Shown: positions 37,297-47,940 of the stretch, one piece after another
How the letters are laid out: every line of letters starts with the position of its first letter
How positions within the stretch are numbered: position 1 is the first letter of the stretch
Notes under the pieces: model-generated
What the model was told of the DNA's origin: nothing
What the model saw: the letters and a program-made list of their open reading frames with translations, nothing else
The model's database searches: none
Translations under genes and position numbers: made by a program
Assembly (NCBI RefSeq): GCF_020524085.2
Contig: NZ_CP129016.1
Coordinates: forward strand, 2,350,001 to 2,414,000
Direction: 5' to 3'
Length of the DNA: 64,000 nucleotides
From: Halobacillus litoralis
Lineage (GTDB): Bacteria > Bacillota > Bacilli > Bacillales > Halobacillaceae

Positions 37297-37524
37297 TTAT
37301 TTGAACCGCCCTTTGGTCAAGTTGCGCTTTCTGTCTCTGTGAAGGATAAACCCCCCAATGAAGGCCATTCCGCCAACAACAAAGAGAATTCCAACAAGTC
37401 CTTGAATGGCAATGTGAAAAAAGATGGAGTGAAATTCGCCAAAAAGGGCATCTCGAATCAATTTTATCCCATAAACGGCGATCAAACCTGGGGTGACTAA
37501 TAAAAGTAAAGCAATTAATCGCAT
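37297..37524 (-). CDS. yqzF: DUF2627 membrane protein YqzF
   Basis: This protein of 75 residues has two membrane helices (about 2-22 and 35-58) and a basic C terminus (HRDRKRNLTKGRFK). It matches the small DUF2627 (YqzF) proteins found next to bkdR in Bacillus; function unknown. I chose the second ATG (MRLIALLLL, 37524) because AAAGGAG lies eight bases before it, while the ATG at 37530 is only two bases away. It is divergent from bkdR. Confidence 0.8.
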   Translation of the reverse strand: MRLIALLLLVTPGLIAVYGIKLIRDALFGEFHSIFFHIAIQGLVGILFVVGGMAFIGGFILHRDRKRNLTKGRFK

Positions 37525-37659
37525 ACTCATAACTCCTTTAATTCAATCCATGAATAAGTATATCAAATGGCAGGGCAGGTTGGAACTATAGACACACTTG
37601 CTAAAATGTGCAGATTAAGGTACGATAAAGTTACGCAAAAAGTTGCAGGGTGTGGTGAA

Positions 37660-39735
37660 ATGAAACGTGTGTTGATAGTCGGAGCGGGGAAAGGTGGAAC
37701 CGCCCTGTTGAAATTGTTGAAGAAAATGGATCGTATGTTAGTGGTTGCAGTAACTGACATCGACCCGAATGCACCGGGGATAGCGCTTGCTGAGAGTTAC
37801 GGAATTTCTACAGACCGCCAGTGGCAGGATTGGATACATAGAGAGATTGATATCGTGATCGAAGCCACAGGGGATGAACATGTTTTCAATGAAATTCGTG
37901 AAACCAGAAAACGCTCAACGGTTGTCATCCCGGGATCGGTCGCTTATGTGACCGCAGAATTACTGGAAGAAAAGGAAACGCTCGTGCAAAAATTGAAGCA
38001 GCAGACGGAAAATCAACACCTGATCTTGAACAGCATTCATGATGGAATGATTGTGATAGATGAGGAAGGAAAGGTTTCATTTATCAACCGAAGCGCGGAG
38101 CGCATTGTAGGTATGGGGCGTTCATCTATGATTGGAGAACCCATCAATGAAATCATTCCGGATTCGAGGCTTCCTCAAGTCCTGGCCTCCCGTGAAGAAG
38201 AAGTAAATCAGAAGCTTGCCTTAGGAAACGGAAAGACGGTCGTGACTACAAGAATTCCGATGATCGGGCAGAATCAAAGAGTGATCGGTGCTTTTGCTGT
38301 TTTCAAAGATATTACAGAAGTTGTCTATCTCGCTGAGGAAATCACAGACCTTAAAGAAGTGAAAACGATGCTTGAGGCCATCATTCATTCTTCGGAAGAG
38401 GCGATTTCGGTTGTCGACGAAAATGGAAGCGGTTTAATGATTAACCCTGCATACACGAGGATTACAGGACTTTCTGAAGGGGAAATTGTAGGAAAGCCGG
38501 CAACGGTTGATATATCTGAAGGAGAAAGTATGCACATGAAAGTCCTTCGTACGAGAAGACCTGTCCGGGGAGTGCGTATGAAGGTTGGACCTTCGAAAAA
38601 GGACGTTCTCGTTAATGTCGCCCCTGTGATCGTTGATGGAAAGCTTAAAGGGAGTGTGGGGGTTCTTCACGACGTTTCGGAAATTCAAGCGTTGACGAGT
38701 GAACTTAAAAGAGCGCGACAAATCATACGCAGTTTGGAAGCAAAGTACACGTTTGATGATATTATCGGAGACTCTCAGGAAATGACCCTGGCTCTTGAAC
38801 AAGCGAAAGTCGGTGCGCGTACGCCAGCTTCCGTCTTGTTGAGAGGGGAGTCGGGGACGGGAAAAGAACTTTTCGCCCATGCGATTCATAACGAGAGCAA
38901 GCGGCGCCATAATAAGTTTATCCGTGTCAATTGTGCGGCCATAGCAGAATCCTTACTCGAAAGTGAATTGTTCGGCTACGAAGATGGTGCTTTCTCAGGT
39001 GCGAAACGAGGCGGTAAAAAAGGGTTGTTCGAGGAAGCGAACCACGGAAGTATTTTTCTTGATGAAATTGGTGAATTGACTTTGCCGATGCAGGCAAAAT
39101 TGCTGCGGGTGCTGCAAGAGAATGAAATCATCCGGGTCGGTGGTACGAAGCCTGTCCATGTAGATGTCCGTGTCATTGCTGCCACGAATGTGAATTTGGA
39201 AAAAGCGATTATGAACAAGAATTTCCGTGAAGATCTTTATTATCGTCTAAACAGGCTTCCGATTTACATTCCTCCCCTTCGTGAAAGAATCGGAGATGTT
39301 CAGCTTTTGACGCACCATTTGATCCAAAAGCTGAATGAAGACTATGGAAGGCATGTAACCTCAGTCGATGAGGAGGCATTTAGGATATTGAAAGACTACG
39401 ATTGGCCGGGAAATGTAAGAGAGTTAGAAAACATTATCGGCCGGGCGATGATTTATATGGAGAATATGGAAGATACGATCAAAGTGGAACACCTTCCTCG
39501 GCTGAAAAAGGCAACAACGGAATCAGGCGGTACTACGGAAAATGCGCCATGGCTGGGAGAGACCTTGCAAGAAGCTGTAGATGAATATGAAAAGAGTTTG
39601 CTTGCTGATGCTTACCGGTCTCATGATTTTAATAAAACGAAAACAGCCAAAGCTCTAGGGATTTCCATTCGGAATTTATATTATAAATTAGAAAAATATC
39701 AACTGGACAAAAAAAGCATGCAAAATTTTTCGTAA
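37660..39735 (+). CDS. bkdR: Sigma-54-dependent activator of branched-chain amino-acid catabolism BkdR
   Basis: BkdR activates the sigma-54 (SigL) promoter of the following operon. The 691-residue protein has a Rossmann-like N-terminal segment ([14 protein letters not shown]), two PAS domains (about 122-230 and 243-350), an AAA+ domain with Walker A GESGTGKE near 396 and GAFSGA near 445, and a C-terminal Fis-type helix-turn-helix ([20 protein letters not shown]). GAFSGA replaces the usual GAFTGA loop that contacts sigma-54, a conservative change. I chose ATG 37660 because the 31 residues before it do not look family-like and GGGTGTGGTG precedes it. Confidence 0.93.
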   Translation: MKRVLIVGAGKGGTALLKLLKKMDRMLVVAVTDIDPNAPGIALAESYGISTDRQWQDWIHREIDIVIEATGDEHVFNEIRETRKRSTVVIPGSVAYVTAELLEEKETLVQKLKQQTENQHLILNSIHDGMIVIDEEGKVSFINRSAERIVGMGRSSMIGEPINEIIPDSRLPQVLASREEEVNQKLALGNGKTVVTTRIPMIGQNQRVIGAFAVFKDITEVVYLAEEITDLKEVKTMLEAIIHSSEEAISVVDENGSGLMINPAYTRITGLSEGEIVGKPATVDISEGESMHMKVLRTRRPVRGVRMKVGPSKKDVLVNVAPVIVDGKLKGSVGVLHDVSEIQALTSELKRARQIIRSLEAKYTFDDIIGDSQEMTLALEQAKVGARTPASVLLRGESGTGKELFAHAIHNESKRRHNKFIRVNCAAIAESLLESELFGYEDGAFSGAKRGGKKGLFEEANHGSIFLDEIGELTLPMQAKLLRVLQENEIIRVGGTKPVHVDVRVIAATNVNLEKAIMNKNFREDLYYRLNRLPIYIPPLRERIGDVQLLTHHLIQKLNEDYGRHVTSVDEEAFRILKDYDWPGNVRELENIIGRAMIYMENMEDTIKVEHLPRLKKATTESGGTTENAPWLGETLQEAVDEYEKSLLADAYRSHDFNKTKTAKALGISIRNLYYKLEKYQLDKKSMQNFS

Positions 39736-39749
39736 TGCAAACTTTTGCA
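39736..39749 (+). promoter_or_regulatory. Candidate BkdR upstream activating site
   Basis: The inverted repeat TGCAAACTTTTGCA begins right after the bkdR stop codon and about 46 bases before the -24 element. A related half-site, TGCAAAA, lies at 39719-39725. This is the distance expected for an enhancer of a sigma-54 promoter; binding is inferred. Confidence 0.55.
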
Positions 39750-39794
39750 GGACAATAAACCTCCAGGTGAACCTATTTTGGTGTTTACAGGAGT

Positions 39795-39810
39795 TGGCAT
39801 GAATATTGCA
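39795..39810 (+). promoter_or_regulatory. Sigma-54 (SigL) promoter of the bkd operon
   Basis: TGGCATGAATATTGCA matches the -24/-12 consensus (TGGCAC-N5-TTGCA) in nine or ten key positions, with the invariant GG (39796-39797) and GC (39808-39809) spaced ten bases apart. It lies 28 bases before ptb. Confidence 0.9.
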
Positions 39811-39837
39811 TGTATAGAAGAGGGGAAGAGGTGACGC

Positions 39838-40740
39838 ATGAAAAAGTTAGATGAACTAGTCGATCAAATTGACCGTCGCTCACCGAAAACGGTCGCTGTT
39901 GCTCAAGCAGCAGATCATGAAGTATTGAAGGCAGTTAAAATGGCCCGGGCATCCAACCTGGCTGAGTTCTTTCTTGTAGGAGATCAATCAGAGATTGAAG
40001 ACAAGTCAAAAGCTGTTGATTTGGATTTATCACAGGAAGGCATTGAAGTCATTCATGCAAGTGAGAAGGATAGTGCACAAGTCGCTGTGAAAGCTGTACA
40101 CTCCGGCGAAGCTCATGTTGTCATGAAAGGCCATATCGATACAAAATCTCTGTTGAAAGCCGTCCTGGATAAAGAGTACGGACTCAGGAAAGGTTCGGTA
40201 CTGTCTCACGTCGCGTTGTTTGAAATTCCAGGCCGGGATAAACTGATTTACCTTACAGATGCAGCGATGAATATCGCGCCAAGTCTGGAGGAAAAAGCAC
40301 AAATCATCAACAATGCGGTGGAAGTAGCTACACGGGCTGGTTGGGAGAACCCGAAGGTAGCTCCACTAGCTGCAGTAGAAGTAGTGAATCCTTCCATGAC
40401 AGCCACTCAAGATGCTGCGATGCTCACGCAAATGAACAGGCGCGGGCAACTGAAAAACTGTATCGTTGATGGTCCCCTTGCCTTTGACAATGCTGTCGAT
40501 CCAAAAGCGGCAGAACAAAAAGGGATCGTATCAGAAGTAGCGGGGCAGGCGGATATCCTCGTCGTTCCATCCATTGAAGTGGCCAATGCCTTATATAAGT
40601 CATTCATATATTTCGCCAAAGGAAAAGTGGCGGGTGTGATCAGTGGGGCTAAAGCTCCGATCGTATTGACGTCGCGAGCGGATGATGCTCAAAGTAAAAT
40701 TTATTCACTGGCTTTAGCTTTACAAGCCAGTCAACAATAG
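39838..40740 (+). CDS. ptb: Phosphate butyryltransferase
   Basis: Ptb exchanges CoA of butyryl- and branched-chain acyl-CoA for phosphate; Buk then makes ATP and the free acid. The 300-residue chain is close to B. subtilis Ptb (299). The PTA/PTB-family core is seen in [28 protein letters not shown] and [32 protein letters not shown]. First gene of the sigma-54-controlled operon; 11 bases separate it from bcd. Confidence 0.94.
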   Translation: MKKLDELVDQIDRRSPKTVAVAQAADHEVLKAVKMARASNLAEFFLVGDQSEIEDKSKAVDLDLSQEGIEVIHASEKDSAQVAVKAVHSGEAHVVMKGHIDTKSLLKAVLDKEYGLRKGSVLSHVALFEIPGRDKLIYLTDAAMNIAPSLEEKAQIINNAVEVATRAGWENPKVAPLAAVEVVNPSMTATQDAAMLTQMNRRGQLKNCIVDGPLAFDNAVDPKAAEQKGIVSEVAGQADILVVPSIEVANALYKSFIYFAKGKVAGVISGAKAPIVLTSRADDAQSKIYSLALALQASQQ

Positions 40741-40751
40741 GAGGAATTAAA

Positions 40752-41855
40752 ATGAAAATTTTCAGCTATATGCAAGAGTACGATTACGAGCAATTGCTAT
40801 TTTGTCAAGATGAACAATCAGGTCTAAAAGCAATCATTGCCATCCACGATACAACACTTGGGCCTGCTCTTGGTGGTACACGTATGTGGACATACGCTTC
40901 TGAAGATGATGCAGTGGAGGATGCCCTTCGTTTGGCGAAAGGGATGACATACAAGAATGCTGCAGCAGGACTAAATCTCGGTGGAGGGAAAACGGTCATC
41001 ATCGGAGACCCTAAAACAGAGAAAAATGAAGAGATGTTCCGTGCCTTCGGTCGTTATATCCAAGGGCTGAATGGTCGCTACATCACAGCAGAAGATGTGG
41101 GAACAACCGTTCAGGATATGGATCTAATTCATGAGGAAACGGATTATGTGACAGGGATTTCTCCAGCTTTCGGATCTTCCGGAAACCCGTCACCAGTAAC
41201 AGCTTATGGCGTATATCGTGGAATGAAAGCAGCAGCGAAGGAAGGGTTCGGTACGGATTCCTTAGAGGGAAAAACAGTGGCTGTTCAGGGTGTTGGAAAT
41301 GTAGCCTTTACCTTATGCCGTCATCTCCACGAAGAAGGGGCAAATCTTGTAGTAACAGATATTAACAAAGAAGCGGTTCAGCGTGCAGTTGAAGAATTTG
41401 GTGCAAAAGCGGTTGATCCTGACGATATTTACAGCGTGGATTGTGACATTTATGCACCTTGTGCTCTTGGAGCAACGATAAACGATGAAACGATTCCTCA
41501 ACTAAAAGCAAAAGTCATTGCTGGTGCAGCAAATAACCAGTTGAAGGAAACAAAACACGGCGATATTTTGCATGAAAAAGGCATCGTTTATACGCCGGAC
41601 TATGTAATCAATGCGGGCGGCGTCATCAACGTAGCAGATGAGCTTCACGGATATAATAAAGATCGTGCGATGAAGCGGGTGGAAACGATTTATGACAACG
41701 TATCCCGCGTATTTGAAATTTCACGCCGCGATAACATTCCAACATATGCAGCTGCAGACCGTATGGCGGAAGAACGGATTGAGCGTATGCGCAGGTCCCG
41801 CAGTCAGTTCCTTCAAAATGGTCAACACATCTTAAGCAGAAGACAGAACGGTTAA
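40752..41855 (+). CDS. bcd: Leucine (branched-chain amino acid) dehydrogenase
   Basis: This NAD-dependent enzyme deaminates leucine, valine and isoleucine to their 2-oxo acids. The 367-residue protein shows the Glu/Leu/Phe/Val dehydrogenase signature with catalytic lysines in GGTRMW..., [20 protein letters not shown] and the NAD-binding [17 protein letters not shown] near 178. RBS AGGAGGAATTAAA. It supplies the substrates of the 2-oxo acid dehydrogenase complex encoded downstream. Confidence 0.95.
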   Translation: MKIFSYMQEYDYEQLLFCQDEQSGLKAIIAIHDTTLGPALGGTRMWTYASEDDAVEDALRLAKGMTYKNAAAGLNLGGGKTVIIGDPKTEKNEEMFRAFGRYIQGLNGRYITAEDVGTTVQDMDLIHEETDYVTGISPAFGSSGNPSPVTAYGVYRGMKAAAKEGFGTDSLEGKTVAVQGVGNVAFTLCRHLHEEGANLVVTDINKEAVQRAVEEFGAKAVDPDDIYSVDCDIYAPCALGATINDETIPQLKAKVIAGAANNQLKETKHGDILHEKGIVYTPDYVINAGGVINVADELHGYNKDRAMKRVETIYDNVSRVFEISRRDNIPTYAAADRMAEERIERMRRSRSQFLQNGQHILSRRQNG

Positions 41856-41869
41856 CGGGGGTTTAGGAA

Positions 41870-42955
41870 TTGCAAACACATCGTATTCTGGTCATCAACC
41901 CAGGTTCCACATCTACGAAGATCGGAGTCTTTGATGATCAGGAAGTCGTTTTTGAAAAAACCATCCGTCACACGGCGGAGGATATCAGTTCATACAAGAG
42001 AATCATTGATCAATATGAATTCCGTAAACGCGTCATTCTCGACGAACTTGACCGTGAAGGCATCAACATCAGCAAATTGAGTGCCGTGTGCGGGAGAGGC
42101 GGATTGCTGCGTCCCATTGAAGGTGGGACGTATGAGGTCAATGACGCGATGCTTGAAGATTTAAAAAATGGATACAATGGAGAACACGCGTCTAATCTTG
42201 GTGGGATCATTGCCAATGAAATTGCACAAGGGTTGAACATTGGAGCTTATATCGTCGACCCGGTCGTGGTGGATGAACTCCATGAATTAGCCCGTGTTTC
42301 TGGTGTGCCTGAAATACCAAGAAAAAGTATCTTTCATGCCTTGAATCAGAAAGCTGTCGCGAGAAGAGCGGCAGCTGATCTTGGTCTGTCCTATAAGGAT
42401 GCCCGCCTGATCGTCACTCATATGGGTGGAGGAATCACGGTAGGTGCCCATGTTGGAGGCCGAGTGATTGATGTCAACAATGGTTTACATGGAGATGGAC
42501 CTTTCTCCCCTGAACGGGCAGGGACCGTTCCTGCTGGTGACCTTGTTTCCCTATGCTTCTCCGGCCAATATTATCGCGATGAAGTAATGAAGAAGCTGGT
42601 CGGGCAAGGCGGGCTTATGGCGTACTTGGACACAAACGATGCCCGTGAAGTTGAAGAGATGGTCGCCAATGGAGACAAAAAAGCGAAAGTTGTCTTTGAC
42701 GCCATGGCTTACCAAATTGCCAAAGAAATCGGAAGCATGAGTGCTGTGATGGAAGGTAAAGTGGATGCGATTGCGCTCACGGGCGGACTTGCCTACGGGA
42801 AAGCGTTCGTTGAAGAGATATCAAAACGTGTGCATTGGATTGCAGATGTTCTTGTGTATCCGGGTGAAAATGAGCTGGAAGCGTTGAATGAGGGGACGTT
42901 GCGTGTGCTTAATAAAGAAGAAGTTCCAAAACAATATCCTAACTTTCAAGAATAG
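41870..42955 (+). CDS. buk: Butyrate kinase
   Basis: Buk transfers phosphate from butyryl- or isovaleryl-phosphate to ADP. The 361-residue chain is an acetate/butyrate kinase of the ASKHA fold: N-terminal [17 protein letters not shown], central [24 protein letters not shown] and C-terminal [13 protein letters not shown]. The TTG start at 41870 follows ACGGGGGTTTAGG. Together with Ptb it lets the cell conserve energy from branched-chain acyl-CoA or make free acids for fatty-acid priming. Confidence 0.94.
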   Translation: MQTHRILVINPGSTSTKIGVFDDQEVVFEKTIRHTAEDISSYKRIIDQYEFRKRVILDELDREGINISKLSAVCGRGGLLRPIEGGTYEVNDAMLEDLKNGYNGEHASNLGGIIANEIAQGLNIGAYIVDPVVVDELHELARVSGVPEIPRKSIFHALNQKAVARRAAADLGLSYKDARLIVTHMGGGITVGAHVGGRVIDVNNGLHGDGPFSPERAGTVPAGDLVSLCFSGQYYRDEVMKKLVGQGGLMAYLDTNDAREVEEMVANGDKKAKVVFDAMAYQIAKEIGSMSAVMEGKVDAIALTGGLAYGKAFVEEISKRVHWIADVLVYPGENELEALNEGTLRVLNKEEVPKQYPNFQE

Positions 42956-42970
42956 GAAGGAGAATCCAAG

Positions 42971-44392
42971 GTGGCACAAGAATACGATTTGGTCATTCTC
43001 GGAGGTGGCACAGGCGGTTACGTCGCCGCCATCCGAGCTTCAAAATTAGGCCTGAAAACGGCGATTGTAGAAAAAAGAGAACTTGGTGGGACATGCTTAC
43101 ACAGAGGGTGCATCCCTTCAAAAGCATTGCTTCGAAGTGCTGAAGTATTCAAACAGACGAAAGAAGCTGACCGGTATGGGGTTTCAACAGAAAACACAAC
43201 CTTGAATTTCACAAAAGTCCAAGAACGGAAACAATCGATTGTAGACACACTACATAAAGGTGTTCAAGGATTGATGAAAAAAGGAAAGATCGATATCTAT
43301 GAAGGCTTTGGCCGTATCTTAGGTCCTTCTATTTTTTCACCGACAGCAGGAACGATTTCTGTGGAGATGAACAATGGGGAAGAAAACGAAATGTTGATTC
43401 CTAAAAATGTGTTGGTGGCGACAGGTTCACGTCCTAAATCATTGCCGGGACTTGAAATCGATGGTGAAGTTGTCATGAGTTCTGATGAAGCTCTTCATAT
43501 GAAAGAACTTCCAGAATCGATCATCATCGTCGGTGGAGGGGTCATCGGAATTGAGTGGGCCTCTATGCTTGCGGACTTCGGTGTTAAAGTGACCGTTCTT
43601 GAGTATTTGCCACACATCCTTCCTACCGAAGATGAAGATATTTCCAGGGAAATGTTGAAGCAGATGAAAAAGAAAGGCGTCGACATTGTTACAAGCGCTA
43701 AAGTCCTTCCTGATACGATCGAGAAAGACACTGGTGTAAAAGTTGATGCAGAAGTGGACGGCGAAACGGTTACGTATGAAGCGGAACGCATGTTGGTTTC
43801 TGTCGGTAGAGCAGCAAATGTTGACAATATCGGTCTTGAAAACACGGATATTCAAGTTGAAAACGGGACCATTCAAACGAATAATGTCTACCAAACGAAA
43901 GAAAGCCACATATACGCGATCGGAGATGTCATTGGAGGCATGCAGCTTGCTCACGTAGCTTCTCATGAAGGAATGATTGCTGTTGAACATATGGCAGACC
44001 AAAACCCACATCCGATGAACCCGGAGCAAGTGCCAACCTGTATCTACTCCAATCCTGAAGTTTCAAGTGTTGGTTTGACGGAAAAAGCGGCAAAAGAGAA
44101 AGGGTTCGATGTGAAAGTAGGAAAGTTTCCGTTCCAAGCGATCGGGAAAGCGCTCGTACACGGAGAAACCGATGGCTTTGTCAAAATCGTAGCTGACAAA
44201 GAAACTGAAGACCTATTAGGTGTGCATATGATCGGTCCTCACGTAACGGACATGATTTCAGAAGCAGCCTTGGCTCAAGTTCTTGATGCCACCCCTTGGG
44301 AAATCGCTGAAACGATTCACCCCCACCCAACGCTCTCTGAAGCAATCGGGGAAGCGGCTATGGCCGTTGACGGCAACCAAATCCATGGATAA
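42971..44392 (+). CDS. lpdV: Dihydrolipoyl dehydrogenase (E3) of the branched-chain complex
   Basis: E3 reoxidises the lipoyl arms of BkdB with FAD and NAD. The 473-residue flavoprotein has the FAD motif VILGGGTGGYVAA, the redox disulfide GGTCLHRGCIPSK, the NAD-binding IIVGGGVIGIEWA near 180 and the C-terminal His-Glu pair in HPHPTLSEAI. The GTG start at 42971 follows GGAAGGAG. Dedicated copy for this operon, by position. Confidence 0.95.
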   Translation: MAQEYDLVILGGGTGGYVAAIRASKLGLKTAIVEKRELGGTCLHRGCIPSKALLRSAEVFKQTKEADRYGVSTENTTLNFTKVQERKQSIVDTLHKGVQGLMKKGKIDIYEGFGRILGPSIFSPTAGTISVEMNNGEENEMLIPKNVLVATGSRPKSLPGLEIDGEVVMSSDEALHMKELPESIIIVGGGVIGIEWASMLADFGVKVTVLEYLPHILPTEDEDISREMLKQMKKKGVDIVTSAKVLPDTIEKDTGVKVDAEVDGETVTYEAERMLVSVGRAANVDNIGLENTDIQVENGTIQTNNVYQTKESHIYAIGDVIGGMQLAHVASHEGMIAVEHMADQNPHPMNPEQVPTCIYSNPEVSSVGLTEKAAKEKGFDVKVGKFPFQAIGKALVHGETDGFVKIVADKETEDLLGVHMIGPHVTDMISEAALAQVLDATPWEIAETIHPHPTLSEAIGEAAMAVDGNQIHG

Positions 44393-44411
44393 ATATGAAG
44401 GAGGGATCCTC

Positions 44412-45405
44412 ATGGCTGAAAATCGCCATAAAGCTTTAGGCTTAAGTGATGATCAAGTGTTGGACATGTTTCGCACGATGTTGTTAGCAAGAAGAATCGA
44501 TGAACGGATGTGGTTATTAAACCGCGCCGGTAAAATCCCATTCGTCATTTCCTGTCAAGGTCAGGAAGCTGCCCAAGTAGGGGCGTCCTACGCTCTTGAT
44601 CGTGAAAAAGATTATGCTCTGCCTTACTACCGTGACATGGGTGTTGTTCTGTCATTCGGTATGACCGCTCAAGATCTGATGCTCTCTGGTTTTGCAAAAG
44701 CAGAAGATCCAAACTCAGGTGGCCGCCAAATGCCAGGTCACTTCGGCCAAAAGAAAAACCGGATCGTTACCGGTTCTTCACCAGTTACTACGCAAGTTCC
44801 GCATGCAGTAGGGATTGCTCTGGCAGGGAAGATGGAGAAGAAAGACTTTGTTTCTCTCGTAACATTCGGTGAAGGTTCTTCCAACCAGGGGAGATTTCCA
44901 CGAAGGTGCGAACTTTGCAGGGGTACACAAGCTTCCTGTTATCTTTATGGTTGAAAACAATAAATATGCCATTTCTGTTCCAGTATCCAAGCAGCTTGCC
45001 TGTGAAAAAGTTTCTGACCGCGCCATCGGTTATGGTATGCCAGGTTTCACAGTAGACGGCAATGACCCTCTAGCTGTTTATGAAGCGGTAAAAGCAGCGG
45101 CTGATCGTGGCCGTAATGGAGAAGGACCGACACTAATTGAGACTGTATCCTACCGCCTCACCCCGCACTCCAGTGATGACGATGACCGTACGTACCGAGA
45201 GCGTGAAGAAGTGGATGAAGCGAAGAAAAAGGATTCGATCGTCACTTTCGCCCAGTACTTGCGTGACACAGGTGTCCTGACGGATGAGAAGGAAAAAGAA
45301 ATGAATGACGAAATCAGTGAAATCGTCAATGAAGCGACTGACTATGCCGAGAATGCGGCGTATGCGGAAGCAGAATCAGCAATGAAATATGTGTACGAAG
45401 AGTAA
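44412..45405 (+). CDS. bkdAA: 2-oxoisovalerate dehydrogenase E1 alpha subunit, frameshifted
   Basis: E1 alpha binds thiamine diphosphate and decarboxylates branched-chain 2-oxo acids. The N-terminal two thirds include YYRDMGVVLSFGM and GGRQMPGHFG; the TPP motif begins at FGEGSSNQG. There the frame breaks: deleting one base at 44892 restores GDFHEGANFAGVHKLPVIFMVENNKYAIS, the family text, and the gene then runs to the stop at 45403-45405. About 330 residues result, the normal length. This lesion is not in a long homopolymer. RBS AAGGAGGGATCC before ATG 44412. Confidence 0.92.
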
Positions 45406-45420
45406 GGAGGGGGAGCAATA

Positions 45421-46404
45421 ATGGCAGTTATATCTTATATTCAAGCCGTCACTCAAGCTTTAAAAGAAGAAATGAAGCGGGATGAAAAAGTGTTCGTCCT
45501 TGGTGAAGATGTTGGAAAACGCGGGGGCGTATTCCGCGCGACAGATGGTCTTTACGATGAATTTGGTGAAGACAGAGTTCTTGATACCCCACTAGCTGAA
45601 TCCGCAATTGCAGGAGTTGGAATCGGTGCAGCTATGTACGGCATGCGTCCGGTAGCTGAGATGCAGTTCGCTGATTTTATCATGCCGGCGGTTAACCAGA
45701 TTATTTCAGAAGCGGCTAAAATCCGATACCGTTCCAATAACGATTGGAGTGCTCCAATTACTATCCGTGCCCCTTATGGTGGCGGTGTCCACGGGGCTTT
45801 GTACCATTCCCAATCCGTTGAAGCGGTTTTCGCAAATCAGCCGGGATTGAAAATTGTGATGCCATCGACTCCTTATGATGTCAAAGGTTTGTTAAAAGCG
45901 TCGATCCGCGACAATGATCCGGTTCTTTTCTTTGAACATAAACGAGCGTACCGCTTAATCAAAGGTGAAGTACCTGATGAAGACTATACACTTCCCATCG
46001 GAAAAGCAGATGTGAAGCGCGAAGGTTCTGATATTACAGTCATTACGTACGGCCTTTGTGTCCATTTTGCTCTACAAGCTGCAGAGAAACTCGCAGAAGA
46101 GGGCATTGATGCACATATCCTTGACTTACGTACAGTGTATCCACTGGATAAAGAAGGAATCATCGAAGCGGCATCTAAAACGGGTAAAGTCCTGCTTGTA
46201 ACCGAGGACAATTTAGAAGGTGGAATCATCTCAGAGGTATCCGCAATCATCAGTGAGAATTGCCTGTTCGACCTGGACGCTCCCGTGAAGCGCCTGGCCG
46301 GTCCGGACGTGCCATCCATGCCTTATGCTCCTACGATGGAGAAGCACTTTATGATGAATCCAGATAAAGTAGAAAAAGCGATGAGAGATCTCGCGGAATT
46401 TTAA
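45421..46404 (+). CDS. bkdAB: 2-oxoisovalerate dehydrogenase E1 beta subunit
   Basis: E1 beta forms the alpha2beta2 heterotetramer with BkdAA. The 327-residue chain shows MAVISYIQAVTQALKEEM, GEDVGKRGGVFRAT, DTPLAESAIAGVGIGAA and RAPYGGGVHGALYHSQSVEA, with the catalytic-site His region typical of the beta subunit. The transketolase C-terminal domain follows at about 200-320. RBS AAGGAGGGGGAGC. 19 bases separate it from bkdB. Confidence 0.96.
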   Translation: MAVISYIQAVTQALKEEMKRDEKVFVLGEDVGKRGGVFRATDGLYDEFGEDRVLDTPLAESAIAGVGIGAAMYGMRPVAEMQFADFIMPAVNQIISEAAKIRYRSNNDWSAPITIRAPYGGGVHGALYHSQSVEAVFANQPGLKIVMPSTPYDVKGLLKASIRDNDPVLFFEHKRAYRLIKGEVPDEDYTLPIGKADVKREGSDITVITYGLCVHFALQAAEKLAEEGIDAHILDLRTVYPLDKEGIIEAASKTGKVLLVTEDNLEGGIISEVSAIISENCLFDLDAPVKRLAGPDVPSMPYAPTMEKHFMMNPDKVEKAMRDLAEF

Positions 46405-46423
46405 TTGAAGGAGGAGGTTTCCT

Positions 46424-47740
46424 GTGGGTTTAGAAAAAATCAATATGCCTCAGCTTGGTGAAAGTGTCACAGAAGGAACGATCAGTACATGGCTTGTCCA
46501 GCCTGGAGATCAGGTGAATAAATACGATCCCATTGCAGAAGTCATGACAGATAAAGTGAACGCAGAAGTCCCATCTTCTTTTTCCGGAGAGATCAAAGAG
46601 CTTGTCGCATCTGAAGGAGATACCATTGAAGTCGGGGAACTCATGTGCTACATCGAAGTAGAAGGTGCGGGGTCTGCCGAAGCACCTGAAAAAGAAGAGA
46701 ATAAGCATGCGCCTGCACAGGAAACGCCGGTGGCTGAAGAAAAATCAGCAGCTTCCAGTAAACCTGAGAAAAAACAGGACAAAGGCAATAAAAAGCGGTA
46801 TTCTCCAGCCGTAATGACGCTAGCACAGGAACATGATATTGACTTGAATCAAGTCGATGGTTCCGGTCGTGGTGGACGTATTACGCGTAAAGATATCGAG
46901 AAAATCATTGCAAGCGGAGATATTCCTAAAGAAGAGGAAGCTAAAGCAGCTGCGCCAGTCGAGCAACCTGCACAAGCGGAGCAAAAGGCAGCACCATCTC
47001 CAGCCCCTTCACAACAGACACCGAATGTACAAGCAGGTGAAGGAGACATCGAGGTCCCTGTCACTGGTGTCCGTAAAGCCATTGCAGCAAACATGGTGAA
47101 GTCGAAGACGGAAATCCCTCATGCCTGGATGATGGTTGAAGTGGATGTCACGAATTTGGTTGAACTTCGCAATGCAAAGAAAAACCAATTCAAACAACAG
47201 GAAGGTTTCAGCCTGACTTATTTCGCTTTCTTTGTGAAAGCCGTCGCTCAAGCATTGAAGGAATATCCACAATTGAACAGTATGTGGGCAGGCGACAAGA
47301 TCATTCAGCGCAAAGCGATCAACTTGAACATCGCCGTGGCAAAGGATGACCAGTTGTTCGTTCCTGTTATCAAAGATGCTGATGAAAAGAGCATCAAAGG
47401 AATTGCAAAAGACATTACAGACCTTGCGAACAAAGCTCGTCAAGGCAAGCTGACATCGAAAGATATGGAAGGTGGTACATTCACCGTCAATAACACAGGT
47501 TCTTTCGGTTCCGTCCAGTCTATGGGTGTGATCAACCACCCTCAGGCTGCTATTTTGCAAGTGGAATCCATTGTGAAAAAGCCGGTTTACCAAAATGGTA
47601 TGTTCGGAGCACGTGACATGGTCAACCTATGCCTATCGTTAGACCACCGGGTTCTTGACGGCCTCGTTGCCGGCAACTTCCTTGCTCGCGTGAAAGAGAT
47701 CTTAGAAAAAATGTCAGAAGACAACACATCGGTATATTAA
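46424..47740 (+). CDS. bkdB: Lipoamide acyltransferase (E2) of the branched-chain 2-oxo acid dehydrogenase complex
   Basis: E2 is the core that carries acyl groups on lipoate and passes them to CoA. The 438-residue protein has one lipoyl domain (about 1-78, lipoyl lysine in MTDKVNAEVP), a Lys/Glu/Pro/Ala-rich linker, a peripheral subunit-binding domain (YSPAVMTLAQEHDIDL near 126), a second linker, and the catalytic domain (about 212-438) with the active-site histidine in SLDHRVLDG. GTG 46424 follows GAAGGAGGAGG. Last gene of the operon. Confidence 0.96.
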   Translation: MGLEKINMPQLGESVTEGTISTWLVQPGDQVNKYDPIAEVMTDKVNAEVPSSFSGEIKELVASEGDTIEVGELMCYIEVEGAGSAEAPEKEENKHAPAQETPVAEEKSAASSKPEKKQDKGNKKRYSPAVMTLAQEHDIDLNQVDGSGRGGRITRKDIEKIIASGDIPKEEEAKAAAPVEQPAQAEQKAAPSPAPSQQTPNVQAGEGDIEVPVTGVRKAIAANMVKSKTEIPHAWMMVEVDVTNLVELRNAKKNQFKQQEGFSLTYFAFFVKAVAQALKEYPQLNSMWAGDKIIQRKAINLNIAVAKDDQLFVPVIKDADEKSIKGIAKDITDLANKARQGKLTSKDMEGGTFTVNNTGSFGSVQSMGVINHPQAAILQVESIVKKPVYQNGMFGARDMVNLCLSLDHRVLDGLVAGNFLARVKEILEKMSEDNTSVY

Positions 47741-47747
47741 GTAAAAA

Positions 47748-47788
47748 GAAAAAAGCTATCCTCCACTTGTGAGGGTAGCTTTTTTGAG
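47748..47788 (+). terminator. Terminator of the bkd operon
   Basis: A stem (AAAAGCTATCCTC / GAGGGTAGCTTTT) is followed by TTGAGAT, with six T in and after the stem. Confidence 0.88.
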
Positions 47789-47940
47789 ATATATATTCTG
47801 GTTAAGATCATTGGTAATAAAAAGTGAGGCAAGCTTAATGGTGGATAGAAACACTTTTTTCAAAAGCCATTCCCAGATAGTTATAATGTATAATCACTTC
47901 ATTTATTTCTTTATTGTTAATGATGCTTAAACCGTAGCTA

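Noticed and set aside
43439..44029. 196-residue minus-strand frame
   Set aside because: It is a shadow of lpdV; His-, Phe- and Arg-rich composition is typical of antisense readings.
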